NCBI RefSeq assembly: GCF_012584515.1
Contig: NZ_CP051461.1
Location: forward strand, 3,773,687-3,837,686
From: Polaromonas vacuolata
GTDB taxonomy: Bacteria > Pseudomonadota > Gammaproteobacteria > Burkholderiales > Burkholderiaceae_C
Direction: 5' to 3'
Length of the DNA: 64,000 nt
Of this stretch, positions 48,333 to 57,374 are shown piece after piece. A program made the translations under genes and the position numbers. Positions within the stretch are counted from its first letter, which is position 1. Each line of letters starts with the position of its first letter. The notes under the pieces are model-generated. The model did not search any database. It saw only the letters and a program-made list of their open reading frames with translations, and was not told where the DNA came from.

Positions 48333-49181
48333 TTATTGGTTATTCGCCATGGACTCACCCAAGCGCACCGCGCGTTCAGGTGCCCATGCCGGATTAAAGT
48401 CCATTGCTCGCTTGGGGAACAACATGACGACTGTCGAGCCAAGCAAAAAGCGCCCCATCTCATCGCCCTGTTTAAGGTCTACGGCGGTCTTGCCTTCATA
48501 GCGCCATTCGCGCGGCGCAGGCAGTCGCGGCGGATTGACCACGCCGTGCCAGACCGTGGCCATGCTGCCGACGATAGTCGCGCCCACCAAGACCAACACA
48601 AATGGACCGTGGGCAGACTCAAATACGCAAACCACGCGCTCGTTGCGCGCAAACAAACCAGGCACGCCACGGGCGGTCACCGGATTGACGGAGAACAAGT
48701 CGCCGGGAACGTAAATCATGCGTGTCAGTCGTCCATCACACGGCATATGTATGCGGTGATAGTCACGCGGACTGAGGTAAATGGTGGCGAAGCTGCCGTC
48801 TTGAAAATGATCGGCTAGCGCCACGTCACCGCCAACCAGCGCCGTCGTGCTGTAGTGGTGACCTTTGGCTTGAAACAACTGGTCGTGCAAGATGTCGCCA
48901 AACTGGCTGACCGCACCGTCAACTGGACAGATCAAGTCAGCCTTAGCCAGCGGCCTGGCGCCGGGCTTGAGGGCGCGGGTGAAAAAGGCGTTGAAACTTA
49001 AATAGCTGGTGATGTCCGAGTCAAGCGCCTCGTCCATATTGACGCGGTACTTAGCCACGAAACGGCGAATAATTTCGGTGGTTATCCAACCGCGTTCATG
49101 CCCAGCAACAAAGCCGGCAAAAGCTGTCAGTGCGTGCTTGGGGACAAGATATTGAAACAGGACAGCAAGACGATGGTGCAC
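48333..49181 (-). CDS. psd: Phosphatidylserine decarboxylase proenzyme
   Basis: A 282-residue membrane enzyme that makes phosphatidylethanolamine. The autocatalytic cleavage site LGST is at residues 247-250, giving a pyruvoyl group on Ser249. The core motifs FFTRALKPGARPL, CPVDGAVSQFG and DYHRIHMPCDG are present. The start is a GTG at 49181 that gives HHRLAVLFQYLVPKHALT, matching the usual N-terminus of this group. Confidence 0.95.
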   Translation of the reverse strand: MHHRLAVLFQYLVPKHALTAFAGFVAGHERGWITTEIIRRFVAKYRVNMDEALDSDITSYLSFNAFFTRALKPGARPLAKADLICPVDGAVSQFGDILHDQLFQAKGHHYSTTALVGGDVALADHFQDGSFATIYLSPRDYHRIHMPCDGRLTRMIYVPGDLFSVNPVTARGVPGLFARNERVVCVFESAHGPFVLVLVGATIVGSMATVWHGVVNPPRLPAPREWRYEGKTAVDLKQGDEMGRFLLGSTVVMLFPKRAMDFNPAWAPERAVRLGESMANNQ

Positions 49182-49249
49182 AGGCTTTACCGCAGTATGT
49201 AAACCGTGGATTCTATCGAAACTGGCCTGACTAAACGCAGGCTAGTTAA

Positions 49250-51094
49250 TCAAGTTGCGGTTGCGGTTGAATCAGACGATGGCTTTGGCGCCAAGGGCGG
49301 TAGGCTCTTGCATTCCCAGAAAATACGCGCCGTGCAAGTTTTGCAAATTAAAGGGTCGAGCTTGGGGAAAATTGTCGCAATCGCGATGCGTTTATCGGAG
49401 AACTGATGTTCCGGACCAAGCACGCGGGTAAAGCCTGTTGTCTTCCACATTTCAATCACCTCAGGCCGTGGCCGGTGAAAGTACAAGTCGCCGCCCATGG
49501 CGCGACGTGCTGACAACTCAGCCTCCCAAAGTTCAGCACCCGCCAGATCGATAAAGTTCATACTTTTACCCATCACCAGCAAATGTTTTTGCGGGTGCAA
49601 CTGATGGCGCAGCGCGTACAAAGTATCGGCCACATGTTGGCTGGCACCGAAGTACACCTCGCCCTCCATACGCAGCAGCTTTAGCTGTGGGCATTCTGGT
49701 AATCGCTCGGTGTTGGGGTTTCCCAGAACGACGAATTGACGCTCAGGACTCCAGCCATCAAAACCCATGCTGCGCATAGCCGGCTTAGAGGTGCGGTACA
49801 AAAACGACATCAAAGACAGCAAAGTGCCCAGCAAAATCGCCATTTCGAGACGAATCGAAACCGTCGCCATCAAGGTCGTCAACGCCACCGCAAATTCAGT
49901 GCGGCTTAGCTGAAACAGTTGTCGCCAGCGTTTCAAATCAAGTAAGCCAACAGCTACCAGTAGCAATAAAGCAGCTAATGCCGCCATGGGAATTTGCGCT
50001 AGCAATGAAGCACTTAACGCGACCAATGCCAGCAGTAACAAAGCCGATGAAACCGCAGCAAGAGGACTGCGAGCGCCGGCTTGCAAATTAGGTACCGAGC
50101 GGTTCATTGAGCCGCACGAGACATAGCAAGAAAAGAAACCGCCCACTATGTTGGACAAGCCTTGACCGCAAAATTCACGATTCGGATCTATGCGTTGGCC
50201 AGAGCGCGCAGCCACCGCCTTGGCAATCGAGATCGATTGACCCAGGGCAACAATCGTCAACGCAAAAGCCAAACCCAAGAGTTCGGGAACTGCCGACCAG
50301 CTGATGCGGGGAATTTCAAAGCGCGGCCAGGGTGTAGTCATCTGGCCAACCGTGCGCAGCGCCGTATCAGGTGTCGGCAAAACCGATCCCGGCCACTTCA
50401 GCCACAGCCAAGCCAAAAGAGTAGACGCCACCAAGCCAATCAACATATACGGCCAGCTGGGTTTGAGGCTGTGCACACTCCAGGCCACAAGCGCTGTAAT
50501 AGCGGCCACCGCTAAGGCCGTTGGCTGCACCTGACTGAGTTGCGAGAACACATGACTCAAAACTGAAGCCGCACCATGCACACTGGCGGGCGCCAGTCCG
50601 AGCAAATCTGGCAAGGCATAAACCGCAATCAAAATTGCCGCACCAGAGGTAAAGCCAAACAATGCAGCCGGCGAAATAAAGTTGGCCAGCGAGCCCAATC
50701 TCAGCGCACCGATGAGCCACTGCATGATGCCCACCATCACCGTCACCACCAACGCCAACTGAATATAGGCTGGGCTAAAAGCCAGCGCCAGCGGTGAGAG
50801 CATGGCAAACATGGCCAAAGAGTTGGCATTGGTAGGGCCAGACATCACATGCCGACTCGATCCAAACAAAGCCGCGATGATGCAAGGCACAACGGCGGTG
50901 AACAGGCCGTATTGAGGCGGCAGACCAGCCAGCGTAGCAAAAGCGATACCTTGCGGTAAGACCAGTACTGCGCCAAGCAGACCGGCCAGGGCATCGGCGC
51001 GTAACGAAGACGGCGTGATTTCACGAACCCAAGCGCCGAACAATCGCGCCGACATATTCAGACTTGCACGGCGAAGTGAGGTGATAACTTGCAT
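49250..51094 (-). CDS. SulP family inorganic anion transporter with STAS domain
   Basis: A 614-residue inner-membrane transporter. The membrane domain (about 20-430) has the SulP signature region LLGAVLVLPQGIAFATLAGLP and the conserved GLPPQYGLFTAVVP. A cytoplasmic STAS domain follows at about 480-585 (MEGEVYFGASQHVADTLY, KSMNFIDLAGAELW). Sulfate or bicarbonate are usual substrates; neither can be chosen here. It lies downstream of metW. Confidence 0.9.
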   Translation of the reverse strand: MQVITSLRRASLNMSARLFGAWVREITPSSLRADALAGLLGAVLVLPQGIAFATLAGLPPQYGLFTAVVPCIIAALFGSSRHVMSGPTNANSLAMFAMLSPLALAFSPAYIQLALVVTVMVGIMQWLIGALRLGSLANFISPAALFGFTSGAAILIAVYALPDLLGLAPASVHGAASVLSHVFSQLSQVQPTALAVAAITALVAWSVHSLKPSWPYMLIGLVASTLLAWLWLKWPGSVLPTPDTALRTVGQMTTPWPRFEIPRISWSAVPELLGLAFALTIVALGQSISIAKAVAARSGQRIDPNREFCGQGLSNIVGGFFSCYVSCGSMNRSVPNLQAGARSPLAAVSSALLLLALVALSASLLAQIPMAALAALLLLVAVGLLDLKRWRQLFQLSRTEFAVALTTLMATVSIRLEMAILLGTLLSLMSFLYRTSKPAMRSMGFDGWSPERQFVVLGNPNTERLPECPQLKLLRMEGEVYFGASQHVADTLYALRHQLHPQKHLLVMGKSMNFIDLAGAELWEAELSARRAMGGDLYFHRPRPEVIEMWKTTGFTRVLGPEHQFSDKRIAIATIFPKLDPLICKTCTARIFWECKSLPPLAPKPSSDSTATAT

Positions 51095-51152
51095 GCTCTA
51101 GAGCATAGCCGTCATAGCCAAGGCTTTAGGCATCAAGTTATCGCTTGTGCAC

Positions 51153-51782
51153 TCAGAGAGGTAGCTGGCCTTGAAACTTAAACACCGCGCGCGTGGCCCG
51201 TAAATTCGGCCAAAAGCGAACCTCTCGGCCATCTTGCAAGCCAAAGCTATCGAGAATGTGCAACTGGTTTTGCAACGCCAGCGCTTCAAAGTCGCGCAGC
51301 GTGCCGACACGAATATTCGGCGTGTCATACCACTGGTAAGGCAAAATTTTGGTGACTGGCATACGGCCGCGCAGCACGGCTAAACGATTCGGCCAATGCG
51401 CAAAATTTGGGAACGCCACGATGCCCATGCGGCCAACACGCGCCGTCTCTCTGAGCATGATCTCGGCATTGCGCAGATGCTGCAGCGTGTCTATTTGCAG
51501 CACCACATCAAATGAGTTGTCGGCAAACAGTGCCAAGCCTTCATCTAAATTGAGTTGCATGACGTTAACGCCACGCGCCACGCAGGCTTGTACGTTGGCA
51601 TCGCTAATTTCTACGCCATAGCCCGAGCAGCCGCGCTGATTGATCAGGTAGGCCAGCAATTCACCGGTACCACAACCGAGGTCAAGCACGCGCGAACCTT
51701 GTGGCACCAAGCGGGCAATTGAGAGCAAGTCAGCAGACGGCAACGGCAACGGCAACGGCGTAGCTTCAAACTGAGAATTCAT
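51153..51782 (-). CDS. metW: Methionine biosynthesis protein MetW
   Basis: A 209-residue SAM-binding methyltransferase-fold protein that partners MetX. Motif I is [15 protein letters not shown] at about 35-50, and the family-specific [11 protein letters not shown] and [13 protein letters not shown] are present. Its start codon overlaps the metX end by four bases (ATGA type), so the two are translated together. In bacteria with MetX/MetW, MetW is needed for or stimulates homoserine acylation. Confidence 0.93.
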   Translation of the reverse strand: MNSQFEATPLPLPLPSADLLSIARLVPQGSRVLDLGCGTGELLAYLINQRGCSGYGVEISDANVQACVARGVNVMQLNLDEGLALFADNSFDVVLQIDTLQHLRNAEIMLRETARVGRMGIVAFPNFAHWPNRLAVLRGRMPVTKILPYQWYDTPNIRVGTLRDFEALALQNQLHILDSFGLQDGREVRFWPNLRATRAVFKFQGQLPL

Positions 51783-52942
51783 AGCAGCACCTTGCTTTCG
51801 AAATAAGACCTGACAACACCTAGGTAACGCGTATCGTCGAGCAAAAATGCATCGTGGCCATGCGGCGCGTCTATCTCTGCATAGCTCACGTCGAGCTGGT
51901 TGTCTATCAAGGCCTTGACAATTTCACGGCTGCGCGCCGGCGCAAAACGCCAGTCAGTGGTAAAACTCACCAGTAAAAAACCGGCCTTGGCGACCGAGAG
52001 TGCCCGGCTCAAGTCGCCACCAAAGGCCGCGGCAGGGTCAAAATAATCGAGTGCTCGGGTGATCAGTAAATAGGTATTAGCGTCAAAGTATTCGGCAAAC
52101 TTGTCGCCTTGATGGCGAAGATAGCTCTCAATTTGAAATTCGATTTCTTGCGTTGAAAACCGGTAACCGCTGGCATGCTCAGATGAAATTTCGCGCAACT
52201 GACGGCCGAACTTTTCGTTCATCACATCATTGCTCAAATAAGTAATGTGACCAATCATGCGGGCGATACGTAGGCCACGCTTAGGCAGCACGTTGTGACG
52301 GCCGTAATGGCCGGCATGGAAGTCGGGATCGGTGACGATGGCGCGGCGTGCGACTTCATTAAAGGCGATGTTCTCAGCCGTCAGGTTGGGCGCGCTAGCG
52401 ACAACTACCGCGTGCCGCACGCGATCGGGATACTGCAGCGTCCAACTCAGTGCTTGCATGCCGCCCAGACTTCCGCCCATCACCGCAGCAAGCGTCTCTA
52501 TTCCCAGCGCATCAAGCAGCAAGGCCTGGACATTTACCCAATCCTGAACGGTCACGACCGGGAAATCCGCACCATAAATTTGCTGCGTATCAGGATTGGC
52601 CTGCATAGGGCCAGTCGATCCAAAGCAAGAACCTAAGATATTGACGCCAATAACGAAAAAACGATTCGTATCGACCGGCTTACCCGGACCAATCATGGTG
52701 TCCCACCAGCCTTCGGATTTCTTCACCGGCTGGCCAGCAGCGTCAAGGTAAACGCCGGCCACATGATGGGAGGCATTGAGCGCGTGACAAATTAAAACCA
52801 CGTTAGATTTATCGGCATTGAGCTCGCCGTAAGTCTCGTAGCTAATGTCGTAGGCGCGTATTGATTTACCGCTTTGCAGCAGTAATTCATTCGCAAAATG
52901 CATGGACTGGGGGGTGGGCGTTAATAGCAAATCGGAGGGCAC
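51779..52942 (-). CDS. metX: Homoserine O-acyltransferase MetX
   Basis: A 387-residue alpha/beta-hydrolase that acylates homoserine in methionine synthesis, using acetyl- or succinyl-CoA. Early motif [20 protein letters not shown], the nucleophile elbow [14 protein letters not shown] and the C-terminal [13 protein letters not shown], with His and Asp of the triad, are all present. The start is uncertain: GTG at 52942 gives [16 protein letters not shown], which aligns with family N-termini; TTG 52972 and ATG 52903 are alternatives. A SAM-II-like riboswitch and terminator lie upstream. Confidence 0.93.
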   Translation of the reverse strand: MPSDLLLTPTPQSMHFANELLLQSGKSIRAYDISYETYGELNADKSNVVLICHALNASHHVAGVYLDAAGQPVKKSEGWWDTMIGPGKPVDTNRFFVIGVNILGSCFGSTGPMQANPDTQQIYGADFPVVTVQDWVNVQALLLDALGIETLAAVMGGSLGGMQALSWTLQYPDRVRHAVVVASAPNLTAENIAFNEVARRAIVTDPDFHAGHYGRHNVLPKRGLRIARMIGHITYLSNDVMNEKFGRQLREISSEHASGYRFSTQEIEFQIESYLRHQGDKFAEYFDANTYLLITRALDYFDPAAAFGGDLSRALSVAKAGFLLVSFTTDWRFAPARSREIVKALIDNQLDVSYAEIDAPHGHDAFLLDDTRYLGVVRSYFESKVLL

Positions 52943-52983
52943 GTTAAAAATTCGCAATCCGCAGGCCAGCAATACCGACCCGC

Positions 52984-53022
52984 AAAAAATAAAACCCGGC
53001 GTCGCCTAAAGCAAATCCGGGT
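52984..53022 (-). terminator. Terminator in the metX leader (riboswitch expression platform)
   Basis: Arms AACCCGG and CCGGGTT around a 17-base loop, with a following TTTTATTTTTT run on the minus strand. No minus-strand gene ends just upstream of it, so it belongs to the metX leader. It lies directly 3' of the SAM-II-like aptamer. Confidence 0.8.
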
Positions 53023-53031
53023 TGGGGAGAT

Positions 53032-53084
53032 TCATCTTTAGCGGTACTTTTAAAGCGCCCGCAAGGTCAGGAAATCGGCGCTAA
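53032..53084 (-). promoter_or_regulatory. Probable SAM-II riboswitch aptamer upstream of metX
   Basis: Read on the minus strand, the leader has AGCGCC-GATTT near the 5' end, then CCTGACC, TTGCGGGCGCT and TAAAAGTACCGCTAAAGATGA spaced as in the SAM-II (SAM-alpha/metA) family. The P1 stem AGCGCC/GGCGCT is at 53077-53082 and 53054-53059, and the conserved GCTAAAGA lies 3' of it. It is placed before metX, a classic SAM-II target. High S-adenosylmethionine should stabilise the pseudoknot and lower metX expression. Identification is by memory of the consensus, not by a covariance search. Confidence 0.75.
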
Positions 53085-53087
53085 ACC

Positions 53088-53093
53088 AGTATA
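53088..53093 (-). promoter_or_regulatory. Candidate extended -10 element for metX
   Basis: TATACT on the minus strand is preceded by TG one base away (TGCTATACT), an extended -10. Transcription from it would begin just at the riboswitch P1 stem. The -35 region is not clear. Confidence 0.5.
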
Positions 53094-53099
53094 GCAAGA

Positions 53100-53403
53100 C
53101 ACGTTTGAAACGCCTAAAACTAGCCAACTACTTTAGATCAATTTTGCTGGCGACTGGCACTGCTTGTAGTGAGAAAAGAGTGACGCAACACTTACCATTT
53201 AAAAAAATATGACTGCCGTTTAGGTGTTAGCGATAGTTGCTTGTAAATAAGCTATCTGAAGCATAATGCAATGACATATATGCGTAGCATGTATGCAAGT
53301 TAGGTGATCGGTCAGTTTCGCGTGCTACAGCGGTACGTTCAATGATTTGTTGTGCTATCGGGACCCCATCGCTTTTGTCATTGTGTTTTAGAGGAGTCCC
53401 TTC
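53100..53403 (+). other. Upstream region and leader of the RNA-binding protein gene
   Basis: About 300 bp between the metX promoter and the RNA-binding protein start. It is AT-rich and contains TTGTAA (53241-53246) and CATAAT (53262-53267), a poorly spaced promoter candidate for the downstream gene. A GAGGAG site precedes the ATG at 53404. If that promoter is used, the 5' leader would be about 130 nt, but I saw no recognisable RNA motif in it. Confidence 0.4.
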
Positions 53404-53898
53404 ATGGGCAACAAACTTTACGTCGGCAATCTGCCGTACTCAGTTCGCGACGAAGATTTGCAACAGTCTTTCGGCCAGTTCGGTGCTGTCACCAGCGCTA
53501 AAGTCATGATGGAACGCGACACCGGTCGCTCCAAAGGCTTTGGCTTTGTTGAGATGGGCAATGATGCTGAAGCACAAGCTGCTATCAATGGCATGAACGG
53601 TCAGCCTTTGGGCGGCCGTAGCGTCGTTGTGAATGAAGCCCGTCCAATGGAAGCGCGTCCTCCACGCACTGGCGGCTTTGGCGGTGGTGGTGGCGGTGAT
53701 CGCTCCGGCGGTGGTGGATACGGCGGCGGCGGCGGTGATCGTTCCGGCGGTGGCGGCTACGGCGGTGGTGGTGATCGTTCTGGCGGCGGTGGTCGCTCCG
53801 GCGGCGGCGGTGGTGACGGTGGTTTCCGCAGTCCTTACGGCGGTGGCGGCGGTGGTCGCTCCGGTGGTGGTGGCGGCGGTGGACGCGGCGGCTATTAA
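53404..53898 (+). CDS. Glycine-rich RRM RNA-binding protein
   Basis: A 164-residue protein with one RRM at residues 1-80 (RNP2 LYVGNL at 4-9, RNP1 KGFGFVEM near 45) and a long C-terminal tail made of GGGG-Y, DRSGGG and GRSGGGG repeats with interspersed arginines (RGG-like). Such proteins occur in cyanobacteria and proteobacteria and are often cold-induced; RNA binding is secure, the role is not. The repeats are codon-biased to GGC/GGT and are prone to length change. Confidence 0.9.
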   Translation: MGNKLYVGNLPYSVRDEDLQQSFGQFGAVTSAKVMMERDTGRSKGFGFVEMGNDAEAQAAINGMNGQPLGGRSVVVNEARPMEARPPRTGGFGGGGGGDRSGGGGYGGGGGDRSGGGGYGGGGDRSGGGGRSGGGGGDGGFRSPYGGGGGGRSGGGGGGGRGGY

Positions 53899-53974
53899 TC
53901 CTCGCTTTAAAACTCAGATTTAACTCAGTTTTAATTCGCAAATCTAGCCTACTGACTTGAAAAATCCAGTAGCA

Positions 53975-54010
53975 AAAAAGGCTTCAGAATCAAGGTTTTG
54001 AAGCCTTTTT
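53975..54010. terminator. Bidirectional terminator downstream of the RNA-binding protein gene
   Basis: Perfect 11-bp arms AAAAAGGCTTC and GAAGCCTTTTT flank a 14-base loop. The T run supports the plus strand; the complementary run would also serve the convergent SDR gene on the minus strand. Confidence 0.8.
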
Positions 54011-54167
54011 ACATTCTTGCGCTAAATTTATCTGGGCAAATATTTAATGCATTGCTAAAAAGTGCGCAACAAATAATTCAGCCGCACGCAGCATTTGGCG
54101 CCCAACAATAAAGTCACTGCTCCAATAGCAGACCAATCGCAAGCATCACAGCATGGTGCCGGAAGCC

Positions 54168-54947
54168 TTATCCAACATCCTGCCGACTTTTACGCGCGCG
54201 GCCGGTCAGCAATCTGTCAAATACAGCATTCGGTAAAACGCGCAGTAACTTAGCAACCAGACCCATTTGCCAAGGAATAACGCGGTAACTGCTGCCCGCT
54301 AATATGGCCGCATAAGCCTGTTCTGCAAAATCCTTCACCGGCATTAAAAATGGCATGGCATATTTGTTTTTGCGCGTCAAAGGCGTGTCAATATAACCAG
54401 GACAAATCGTCACGACTTTTACCCCGGCGACCCTTAGCTCACCTCGCAGGCTCTCGCAATAAGCGATCACGCCAGCCTTGCTGGCACAGTAAGCTGCGTG
54501 GCCTGGTAGACCGCGAATGCCAGCCACACTGGCAATACCCACAAGTGTGCCGCTACCCCGTTGTGCCATCGGCGCGATGAAAGGCTGAAAAGTTGCAGCC
54601 AAACCGGTATTGTTGGTGGCAAAGGTTTGTTGCATAACGTGAATGTCCCCGCGCATGGCGCTATCCATGCCTATGCTGATACCCGCGCTGGCGACGACTA
54701 TATCTGGTAGACCTTGGCGCAGCAGGCATTGCTGACCCGCAGCAACAATGCTGTCCACGTCTGACACGTCAGCGTTATAGATTTGAAAACTGTCCGCAGC
54801 TATTGCATTAACCGCAGCCCAAGACTCTATGACGTCGGTGTGATGGCGCGTGACCAAAGCGAGTTGCCAACCGGCTTGAAAAAAGCGTAACGCCAGCGCC
54901 TGACCTATGCCGCTAGAGGCGCCTGTGATGAAGACTAATCCAGACAT
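54168..54947 (-). CDS. SDR family NAD(P)-dependent oxidoreductase
   Basis: A 259-residue short-chain dehydrogenase. The NAD(P) motif TGASSGIGQALA is at 7-18, the active-site YCASKAG with Tyr and Lys is in the middle, and the NNAG-equivalent is VASAGIS. Its substrate is unknown. It occupies the position just after lptC, where other Burkholderiales usually carry lptA and lptB. Confidence 0.87.
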   Translation of the reverse strand: MSGLVFITGASSGIGQALALRFFQAGWQLALVTRHHTDVIESWAAVNAIAADSFQIYNADVSDVDSIVAAGQQCLLRQGLPDIVVASAGISIGMDSAMRGDIHVMQQTFATNNTGLAATFQPFIAPMAQRGSGTLVGIASVAGIRGLPGHAAYCASKAGVIAYCESLRGELRVAGVKVVTICPGYIDTPLTRKNKYAMPFLMPVKDFAEQAYAAILAGSSYRVIPWQMGLVAKLLRVLPNAVFDRLLTGRARKSRQDVG

Positions 54948-55013
54948 AAGAAAATGCCTTTTCGAAAAAACAGTGACGCTAAAAATAAAGCCTTGACCAC
55001 TCGCCAGACAGAC

Positions 55014-55670
55014 TTACTTTGCCTGCGCTGCGCGAGGCAGCAAAAACCCTTTGACTCGGCCTTTTAAATCGGCGACTCCCGTCAAATTATCATAGGCAAA
55101 AGTATCTCCGGTGAACTCGTCACCGCCACGTGTCAACACCACAGGTTTGTGCGATTGCACTCGCTCGTCGTTAGCGAAAATATACAAGAACTCACCTTGA
55201 AACTGCAGCCTCGGGCTGGCCACGCCAGCATCGTTAACGCTGGCGGCACGCACGATGAGCGCGTTACCAATGAGCTGCACTTCGGAGCCGTCGCCATTGC
55301 TAATGGCTTGGTTAGAAGTAGACGTTGTCAGCCGTCCTAACAAGTCGGTGCTGCGAATACGTGCTTGGTCAATTTCAAGCGTATCGGTGTCGGGAAAGTG
55401 CTGCGCTTGCACGCCGTAAATTTCGCTTTTAAGCGTGCCCGCTTCATCAAAATTTTTGATGGTGAAACGCTCCATAAAGTAATCTGCCTCGTGCGAGACT
55501 ACTTTAGATACGGACTCACCGCTAAAAGTGGGCGTGTTGCGCACCAGCCAATAAGTACCCAGCGCGAGCACGCCCATCATCATCAAAGGCAGGTAAATTG
55601 AGCCATGGTCCCAAAGCTTGAGCCAGCGCCGCCAAACTTGGCTTGCAGGTGATAAGTTAAGGCCGCTCAC
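55014..55670 (-). CDS. lptC: LPS export protein LptC
   Basis: A 218-residue bitopic inner-membrane protein of the LPS transport bridge. A single N-terminal TM (about 24-45, IYLPLMMMGVLALGTYWLV) leads into the periplasmic LptC/OstA beta-jellyroll with DYFMERFTIKNFDEAGTLKSEI and DTLEIDQARIRS. The ATG overlaps the kdsC stop by four bases, consistent with an operon. The expected lptA and lptB are not downstream. Confidence 0.9.
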   Translation of the reverse strand: MSGLNLSPASQVWRRWLKLWDHGSIYLPLMMMGVLALGTYWLVRNTPTFSGESVSKVVSHEADYFMERFTIKNFDEAGTLKSEIYGVQAQHFPDTDTLEIDQARIRSTDLLGRLTTSTSNQAISNGDGSEVQLIGNALIVRAASVNDAGVASPRLQFQGEFLYIFANDERVQSHKPVVLTRGGDEFTGDTFAYDNLTGVADLKGRVKGFLLPRAAQAK

Positions 55671-56236
55671 GCTGCGTAAACCTGCAATAAAGACGCATAG
55701 TGGCCACTGGCCACTAGAAGCAGATCACAAAACTCACGCGCCGCACCATGGCCACCGGCCAGCGCACTGACATGGTCGGCAATCGCTTTGACCTCGGCAT
55801 GTGCGTTGGCTGGCGCAAAGCTGAGGGCAGCGCGCCGCATCACCGGCAAATCTGGCCAGTCATCTCCGATGGCCGCAGCATCAGACCAATCTAGTCCCAG
55901 CGCACGCAGCGATTTAAGCGCTGCAGGCGCTTTGTCTTCGGTACCGAAATGCGCATGCACAACGCCTAGGGCGAGCAGCCTTGCGCGTAAAGCGGCACTG
56001 TCACGTCCGGTGATAACCACCGGCGTTATACCGGCTTTTTGCAGCAGCTTGATGCCATGACCATCTAGGGTATTGAAACGCTTTAGCGATTCACCTTGTT
56101 CAGACATATACAGGCCGCCATCGGTCAACACACCGTCAATATCAAAAAAAGCCACCTTCACGCTCTGGGCTTTGAGCAAAAGCGTTGGCGCAAACATTAG
56201 CACTGGCTGCAATGGTTGGATAAGTTTGGCGCTCAT
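55667..56236 (-). CDS. kdsC: 3-deoxy-D-manno-octulosonate 8-phosphate phosphatase
   Basis: A protein of about 189 residues of the HAD superfamily that dephosphorylates Kdo-8-P. The nucleophile motif is AFFDIDGVLTDGGLYM, with VITGRDSAALRARL and the IGDDWPDLPVM loop typical of KdsC. The start at ATG 56236 overlaps the kdsD stop by four bases (ATGA). An upstream in-frame start at 56281 would lie inside kdsD and is not needed. It is followed by lptC in overlap. Confidence 0.93.
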   Translation of the reverse strand: MSAKLIQPLQPVLMFAPTLLLKAQSVKVAFFDIDGVLTDGGLYMSEQGESLKRFNTLDGHGIKLLQKAGITPVVITGRDSAALRARLLALGVVHAHFGTEDKAPAALKSLRALGLDWSDAAAIGDDWPDLPVMRRAALSFAPANAHAEVKAIADHVSALAGGHGAAREFCDLLLVASGHYASLLQVYAA

Positions 56237-57231
56237 ATGACTTTTGCCCGCATCAAATCGTTGGTGTTGAGCGCGCCACAAAGTCGATCCTCATCATCGA
56301 GTACCAATATGCTGGTGATGCGGTATTGCTCCATCAAGGCCACAGCATCAACGGCGAGCGCGTTGACCTTAATGGTGCGCGGTTTTGCATGCATGACTTG
56401 ACCCGCCTTACAGTTACGCAAGTCCACGCCTTGTTCGACTAAGCGACGTAAATCACCATCGGTAAAAACGCCGAGCACGCGGTGCTCGGCATCGACTATC
56501 GCCGAAGCACCCAAGCCCTTGACACTCATTTCACGCATCAATTCGCTAAAACTAGCTTCTAGACCAACCTTGGGTATAGCGTCACCGCTGCGCATTACAT
56601 CGCTGACATGCGTGAGCAGTTTGCGCCCGAGTGCGCCGCCCGGATGGGAGCGTGCAAAATCTTCTTCTTTGAATCCGCGCGCATCTAGCAAGGCAACCGC
56701 TAGCGCATCGCCTAGCGCAAGCTGGGCAGTGGTACTGGCAGTGGGAGCGAGATTAAGTGGACAAGCTTCTTGCTCTACGCTGCTATCAAGAATGACTTGC
56801 GCATGGTTGGCCAACGCAGACTGTGCGCCACCAGTTATCGCAATCATGGGTACGCCCTGACGGCGCAACACGGGCAAGATCGCGCTGAGCTCAGCGCTCT
56901 CACCGCTGTTAGAAATAGCCAGTACAACATCTTGCGCTTGAATCATGCCCAAATCACCGTGACTGGCCTCAGCCGGATGTACGAACATTGCCGGTGTTCC
57001 GGTAGACGCCAGTGTGGCGGCAATCTTGCGGCCTATGTGGCCGCTTTTTCCCATTCCCATCACCACCACCCGGCCGCGGCAATCGAGCATTATTTTGACC
57101 GCTTGCGCAAAAGACGGGCCAACGCGAGGCATTAAATCGAGCAAAGCGTTAGCTTCGATCTCAAAGGTTTTACGGGCTAGCCGTTGTGCTTGGTCGGCAT
57201 CAAAAAAAGGGAGGGAAGCATCAGAACTCAT
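56233..57231 (-). CDS. kdsD: D-arabinose 5-phosphate isomerase
   Basis: A 332-residue enzyme that interconverts ribulose 5-P and arabinose 5-P for Kdo synthesis. The N-terminal SIS domain has VVVMGMGKSGHIGRKIAATLAS, the HPAEASHGDLGMI stretch and ISNSGES. The C-terminal half is two CBS domains (KGLGASAIVDAEHRVLGVFTDGDLRR and ITSILVLDDEDRLCGALNTNDLM). It is the first gene of kdsD-kdsC-lptC and is divergent from the Kef-type antiporter. Confidence 0.96.
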   Translation of the reverse strand: MSSDASLPFFDADQAQRLARKTFEIEANALLDLMPRVGPSFAQAVKIMLDCRGRVVVMGMGKSGHIGRKIAATLASTGTPAMFVHPAEASHGDLGMIQAQDVVLAISNSGESAELSAILPVLRRQGVPMIAITGGAQSALANHAQVILDSSVEQEACPLNLAPTASTTAQLALGDALAVALLDARGFKEEDFARSHPGGALGRKLLTHVSDVMRSGDAIPKVGLEASFSELMREMSVKGLGASAIVDAEHRVLGVFTDGDLRRLVEQGVDLRNCKAGQVMHAKPRTIKVNALAVDAVALMEQYRITSILVLDDEDRLCGALNTNDLMRAKVI

Positions 57232-57374
57232 GCCTGCATTCTATCGAGGCTGGTTTATGCCCTGGAACTTGTCCAGCATTAATCAGCCAGCCCATCGACT
57301 GGAATAAAAAATTCGTTCCATGAGAGCTATTTTTGAATCATTTTGAAGACTGTGCCTCAGCTACTATCAGTTGT

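Noticed and set aside
53585..53941. His/Arg-rich minus-strand frame and Val/Ala-rich plus-strand frame over the Gly-rich gene
   Set aside because: They are out-of-frame readings of the GGC/GGT repeat; composition is a repeat artefact.
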